From NCBI RefSeq assembly GCF_021739485.1, contig NZ_JAJFNK010000001.1, positions 1-64,000 of the forward strand: 64,000 nt of DNA. Direction: 5' to 3'. The stretch is from Alicyclobacillus tolerans (lineage in GTDB: Bacteria > Bacillota > Bacilli > Alicyclobacillales > Alicyclobacillaceae). The notes beneath the pieces are model-generated. The model had not been told where the DNA came from. It was given only the letters and a program-made list of their open reading frames with translations, and made no database searches. The translations under genes were made by a program, and so were the position numbers. Positions 60,413 through 64,000 of this stretch are shown here, in pieces (positions within the stretch are counted from its first letter, which is position 1; every line of letters starts with the position of its first letter).

Positions 60413-60520
60413 ATCCATCGTAGCAGCCATCGTGGCCGTTCCGACTTAGGGGCGCCAAACACTGCAAATTTGTGCAGTTGAAGCGCAAAGTGCCAAAGCC
60501 TTTTCACTTATCGCACATAC

Positions 60521-60551
60521 AGGGCTCCTGGGTGTTTTGGCCCGGAGCCCT
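60521..60551. terminator. Terminator between dehydrogenase and ilvA
   Basis: AGGGCTCC pairs with GGAGCCCT, extended by TGGG/CCC, between two convergent genes. A smaller hairpin ACTGCA/TGCAGT lies just before it at about 60463. Confidence 0.7.
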
Positions 60552-60618
60552 GATTATTCGCCCTAGTTCCTTCAAACATAAAAACTTGAAACATAAAAAC
60601 GGTCGGAGTGATTGATCC

Positions 60619-61908
60619 TCAAATCAGCAGATGGAACAACGAGGGTTCTTTGTTGATCTCGATGTATTGAATGCCGTAGTGTTTCATTCGGGTGATGAGC
60701 GGTTCGTAATCTTCTCTTTGCTTGAGTTCAATCCCGACCAGGGCGGGGCCGTCTTCGCGATTGTTCTTCTTGGTGTATTCAAACCGGGTAATATCGTCGT
60801 CAGGTCCAACGACCAAGTCGATAAACTCCCTTAGTGCACCGGCTCGTTGGGGAAAGTGGATAATAAAGTAATGCATCAGTCCCTCGTAAATCAGAGACCG
60901 CTCCTTGATTTCCTGCATGCGGTCGATATCGTTATTTCCGCCGCTCAAAATACAAACTACGTTTTTCCCCTGGATTTGGTCTCGATAGTAATCCAGTGCA
61001 GCAATCGGCAGCGCTCCTGCTGGTTCCGCGACAATGGCATGCTCGTTGTACAACTCTAAAATGGTTGTGCATACTTTACCTTCTGGAACGACGACAACGT
61101 CGTCCAGAACTTCCTTGCAGATGTTAAAGGTGAGTTGTCCCACTTGTTTGACTGCGGCGCCGTCCACAAACTTGTCAATCTGCTCCAGGGGAATGATGCG
61201 GTTGCCTTCCAAGGAGCGCTTCATGGAAGGAGCACCAGCAGGTTCCACTCCAATCACCTTGGTGGTCGGGGAAACTTGCTTGACATAGCTACCCACCCCG
61301 GAAGCGAGTCCACCTCCGCCTACTCCCAGAAAAACATAGTCCAGACTGGCGTCGGTTGCTTTCATTTCATTGAGGATTTCCATTCCAATGGTGCCTTGTC
61401 CCGCGACGATTAACGGATGGTCGAACGGGTGCACGAAGACCATTTCGTGTTCCGTACAGTACTCCATGGCTGCCTTATAGGAGTCGTCAAATGTATCGCC
61501 AATCAAGCGAATGTCGACAAAATCGCCTCCGAACAACTTTACCTGGGAAACCTTTTGTCTCGGTGTGGTGGATGGCATAAAAATCGTGGCTTTGACATTT
61601 AAATACCGGGAGGAATAGGCGACACCTTGCGCGTGATTGCCCGCACTGGCGCAGACGACGCCGTTAGACAGGGTTTCCTTAGGCATGTGACGGAGAAAGT
61701 TGTATGCTCCACGAATCTTAAAAGAGCGAACCTTCTGTAGGTCTTCCCGCTTTATAAAGACGTTGCAGTGGTACCTTTCAGACAATACCTGGTTTTTCTG
61801 CAACGGGGTCGTTAAAATGACTTCTTGAACTATTGCCAAGGCTTCCGAAATTTCCTCTGTTGTAATTGGAACGATCTCTGCGCCGTGTGAAGTTTCGGAT
61901 TTGTACAT
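60619..61908 (-). CDS. ilvA: Threonine dehydratase
   Basis: A 429-residue PLP enzyme that turns threonine into 2-oxobutyrate for isoleucine. PLP Lys lies in VRSFKIRGAYNFLRH near residue 50, with SAGNHAQGVAYS and GVGGGGLASG binding substrate and phosphate. The C-terminal 90 residues form a single ACT-like regulatory domain, as in the short Bacillus IlvA. The ATG at 61908 has AAGGAGA upstream. It is not preceded by a T-box. Single-gene unit. Confidence 0.94.
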   Translation of the reverse strand: MYKSETSHGAEIVPITTEEISEALAIVQEVILTTPLQKNQVLSERYHCNVFIKREDLQKVRSFKIRGAYNFLRHMPKETLSNGVVCASAGNHAQGVAYSSRYLNVKATIFMPSTTPRQKVSQVKLFGGDFVDIRLIGDTFDDSYKAAMEYCTEHEMVFVHPFDHPLIVAGQGTIGMEILNEMKATDASLDYVFLGVGGGGLASGVGSYVKQVSPTTKVIGVEPAGAPSMKRSLEGNRIIPLEQIDKFVDGAAVKQVGQLTFNICKEVLDDVVVVPEGKVCTTILELYNEHAIVAEPAGALPIAALDYYRDQIQGKNVVCILSGGNNDIDRMQEIKERSLIYEGLMHYFIIHFPQRAGALREFIDLVVGPDDDITRFEYTKKNNREDGPALVGIELKQREDYEPLITRMKHYGIQYIEINKEPSLFHLLI

Positions 61909-61945
61909 TTTGCCGTTCTCCTTCCGGAATTGCGAGTTCTGAGAA

Positions 61946-61954
61946 AGTATAACA
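61946..61954 (-). promoter_or_regulatory. Extended -10 promoter of ilvA
   Basis: On the minus strand TGTTATACT, an extended -10 element, lies about 40 bases before the ilvA start. Two TTGCGA hexamers lie upstream but neither is ideally spaced. Confidence 0.5.
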
Positions 61955-62114
61955 TACGGTTCCTTCGCAAATCGCAAGTTTACTCAATATGAAATAGAGG
62001 ATTGCGGATTGAAAAAGAGAAAACCCAAGTGACAGAGAAAATCCCAAATATAGGAAAAGTGAGAACCCTTGAAACACTCAACCGCGGTGTCGGCTCAGAC
62101 TAGGAGGACTCATC

Positions 62115-63326
62115 GTGTTTAAACCCTTTACAGCCAGTGGCTTTCCAGCTCGAGTTTCACCCATTCCTTATCTCAGTTTGGCATTTTTATCGCAAACCGG
62201 TATGTCGTTCGTGCAGCAAGGATTAGTCGTGTTGGGGACGTTCTTTGCCATCCAGTATCACCTCAATTTGACGCAGTTGGGTTTCGTCACGTCAGCGCTG
62301 TCGTTTGGGGTGATGGTGAGTATGGTTTTTATCGGATTGACCGTCGATCGTTTGGGACCACGCGTCGTGTTGTTCTGGGGCGCGTTTTTGATGTCAGGAC
62401 TTTGTTTCTTGCTGACACAAGTGAATTTGTTCGGCACGTTGCTCATCGTTTTGTTCCTTGCAGGTGCAGCCCTCGCCATTGTCCCTGCAGCGGGGACCAA
62501 GGCCGTGTTTACAGCCTTCGCCGGGCGCCCGCGGGGATTAGTGATGGGAATTCGCCAGACTGGGGTGCCCATTGGAGCCGCACTGTCCGCGTGGCTGTTG
62601 CCGCAGATGGCGTCTCACACGGGGCTCCGCCCGGTGTATTACATTTTTGTATGTGAGCTGTTGCTGACAAGTTGGGCGTTTGTGGCTGTGATGCAGCCCT
62701 GGAACCGCGTATCTGCAGCGGCAGAGAGAGTGAAGCTCCGGCGCACGGATTGGTTAAAACTGCTCCGTCCGTTGTCGGTTGCCGTGTTGATGGTCTCGGG
62801 CCAATACATCCTTTTAACGTACACCATCTCGGACCTTCATCAAGGACACCATCTGACTCTTGTCACGGCGGGAGAGGTTCTCGCTTTAAGCCAGATTGGG
62901 GGAGGGTTGGGCCGCATCGGCCTTGGCCAGCTCAGTGATTACCTCGGGGGGCGCCGTCCGCCGGCGATCGCGTTAGCCGCTGCACTGGGGACAACTTTTG
63001 CTTTTATTGTAGGAGTGTTGCCTGCACGTGTCCCTGTTGTGGTGTTGTTTATCATTTGGTTCATCTTGGGCTTTGCAGCAGCGGGTTGGAATGCACTCGT
63101 GCTGACATGGGCGGGAGAATCTGTCCCTCCGTCTCACAGTGGATTGGCGATGAGTTTGGCTGGGTCGACTGTGTTTCTCGGTGCTACGATTTTTCCGCCA
63201 CTCTTTGGATTTGTGGTGGATACATCCCATCGCTTAGCGTTCGGCTGGTGGTTTCTTTCCGCAGTTCTTGCGATCGCGGCCGGCGTCGCATGGAGGTCGG
63301 CGCGCTCCCTGTCCAAATCTCCCTGA
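62115..63326 (+). CDS. MFS transporter
   Basis: A 403-residue, 12-helix permease. The first helix region reads FLSQTGMSFVQQGLVVLG and the motif A loop GLTVDRLGPRVV. A late GWNALVLTWAGESVPPSHSG is typical of MFS organic-acid permeases. The GTG start follows AGGAGGAC. Substrate unknown; monotopic neighbour genes give no pathway link. Confidence 0.87.
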   Translation: MFKPFTASGFPARVSPIPYLSLAFLSQTGMSFVQQGLVVLGTFFAIQYHLNLTQLGFVTSALSFGVMVSMVFIGLTVDRLGPRVVLFWGAFLMSGLCFLLTQVNLFGTLLIVLFLAGAALAIVPAAGTKAVFTAFAGRPRGLVMGIRQTGVPIGAALSAWLLPQMASHTGLRPVYYIFVCELLLTSWAFVAVMQPWNRVSAAAERVKLRRTDWLKLLRPLSVAVLMVSGQYILLTYTISDLHQGHHLTLVTAGEVLALSQIGGGLGRIGLGQLSDYLGGRRPPAIALAAALGTTFAFIVGVLPARVPVVVLFIIWFILGFAAAGWNALVLTWAGESVPPSHSGLAMSLAGSTVFLGATIFPPLFGFVVDTSHRLAFGWWFLSAVLAIAAGVAWRSARSLSKSP

Positions 63327-63413
63327 CCGGATTCAGCGCAGTGGCAAGCTTGGGACCGTGAATGGTCTCGGGTTTGCCGTTTTATTTTTGAGAAATTTTA
63401 AAAAATTTGACCT

Positions 63414-63432
63414 TGTTCCGTATGCTGGAACA
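63414..63432. promoter_or_regulatory. Perfect IclR-type operator (site E) upstream of edge MFS gene
   Basis: TGTTCC-N7-GGAACA, a fully symmetrical form of the operator found at 15894, 18766 and 26031. A -10-like TGATAG/GATAGC lies about 46 bases downstream, but is weak. Confidence 0.6.
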
Positions 63433-63560
63433 TTTCCGTGGAACGTATTTTTTTCGGATGATAGCGTTTACAAGTAAGGCCGCCCAGGTCTTCAACCAAC
63501 GAAGGTGAGGGGTGTGAAAAGCGAGGCGGACCGGAAAATTGTAGATTTGGGGGGTTGCGT

Positions 63561-64000
63561 GTGCCGGAAGTTTCAACGAGCAGTTTTCGCAGATACGAAA
63601 ACTTTATCGTGATCGCGATGTTCTTTACGTACGGGTTCGTGATGATGGACCGTCTCAGCATTGTCTATTTGTTTCCATTTATTGCACCCGCTTTAAAACT
63701 TACCGATACTCAGATTGGACTCTCGGTATCCATTCTTTCGGTTTGTTGGGCCGTTTCCAGTTGGGTGTTTTCCAGCGTCTCCGATTTATTCAATGCGAAA
63801 AAGAAGTTTCTGATTTTTGTGGTGCTGGTGTTTTCCGTTGCGTCCTTTTCCACCGGGTTAGCCGCGACATTTGGGACGCTCATGCTCGCGCGCGGGTTGA
63901 TGGGGGCGGCAGAGGGTCCTGTGGTGACGCTGGCACAAGCGGCTGTCATTGCAGATTCTTCGCCGAAACGGCGTGGATTTAACATGGGATTCGTGCAAAG
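63561..64000 (+). CDS. MFS transporter (truncated by window end)
   Basis: The frame starts at a GTG after GGGGGG and stays open to the window end, giving 146 residues. It contains membrane helices such as FIVIAMFFTYGFVMMDRLSI and IGLSVSILSVCWAVSSWVFS, then a motif A variant SDLFNAKKKFL and a motif B-like LMLARGLMGAAEGP. It belongs to the ACS-like organic anion group by these. The upstream IclR-type operator suggests it belongs to the aromatic-acid regulon. Confidence 0.82.
   Translation, partial: MPEVSTSSFRRYENFIVIAMFFTYGFVMMDRLSIVYLFPFIAPALKLTDTQIGLSVSILSVCWAVSSWVFSSVSDLFNAKKKFLIFVVLVFSVASFSTGLAATFGTLMLARGLMGAAEGPVVTLAQAAVIADSSPKRRGFNMGFVQ

Noticed and set aside
61909-62110. T-box or other riboswitch upstream of ilvA
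   Set aside because: The leader is too short and has no GGTGG-type T-box sequence or specifier stem.

Overview
The window looks like a chromosomal segment of a spore-forming-lineage Bacillota, probably an Alicyclobacillaceae/Bacillales-type organism with roughly 50-53% GC. The evidence is strong AGGAGG-type ribosome binding sites, frequent GTG/TTG starts, a MerR-type GlnR with canonical GlnR boxes, and a short IlvA. The taxonomic placement is inference; no marker gene long enough for identification is present apart from the tail of a 23S rRNA.

Layout. 1-415: 3' end of an rRNA operon (23S tail, 5S, terminator). 723-3586: pntAA-pntAB-pntB transhydrogenase. 4352-6773: MFS transporter plus M20-type N-carbamoyl/allantoate amidohydrolase. 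6831-8823: glnR and divergent amtB with two GlnR boxes. 9423-32261: a large catabolic region with a DHA2 MFS pump, two complete tripartite tricarboxylate transporter sets (tctCAB), a class II aldolase-family protein, an IclR regulator, two MFS transporters, three cupin proteins, a 74-residue protein resembling only the N-terminal part of ketol-acid reductoisomerase, a 4,5-dihydroxyphthalate-decarboxylase-like protein, a zinc alcohol dehydrogenase, a Rieske ring-hydroxylating oxygenase, an EutA-like reactivase without EutBC, a NiCoT metal permease and an ornithine-cyclodeaminase-family protein. 32366-35337: a UMP-kinase paralogue and a PAS-GGDEF-EAL protein. 35844-47840: a second catabolic region with two IclR regulators, amidohydrolase, Rieske ferredoxin, two RraA-family proteins, an ACS-type MFS permease, an old-yellow-enzyme/FAD fusion, a benzoylformate-decarboxylase-like TPP enzyme, a DUF2848 protein and an amidase. 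48010-52635: phosphotriesterase-family hydrolase, glnA, and a divergent DUF294 nucleotidyltransferase plus DnaQ-like exonuclease. 52725-56621: a haem-copper quinol oxidase operon on the minus strand. 56945-64000: serine hydrolase (damaged N-terminus), M20 peptidase, hydroxyisobutyrate-dehydrogenase-family protein, ilvA, an MFS permease and a second MFS cut by the window edge.

How the parts work together. The first catabolic region reads as uptake (TctC binding proteins plus TctAB and MFS) followed by oxygenation and decarboxylation of a carboxylated aromatic, most simply a phthalate-like compound. The exact substrate is not provable from sequence. Several of its transcription units share a new-looking operator, TGTTCC-N7-GGAAAC, placed exactly 47 nt upstream of the -10 hexamer in three cases; the IclR gene at 15061 is the best candidate to bind it. 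Separately, four perfect GlnR boxes (TGTNA-N7-TNACA) tie together glnR, amtB, glnA and, unexpectedly, the DUF294 nucleotidyltransferase/exonuclease pair.

No insertion sequence, integrase, CRISPR array or tRNA gene was recognised.
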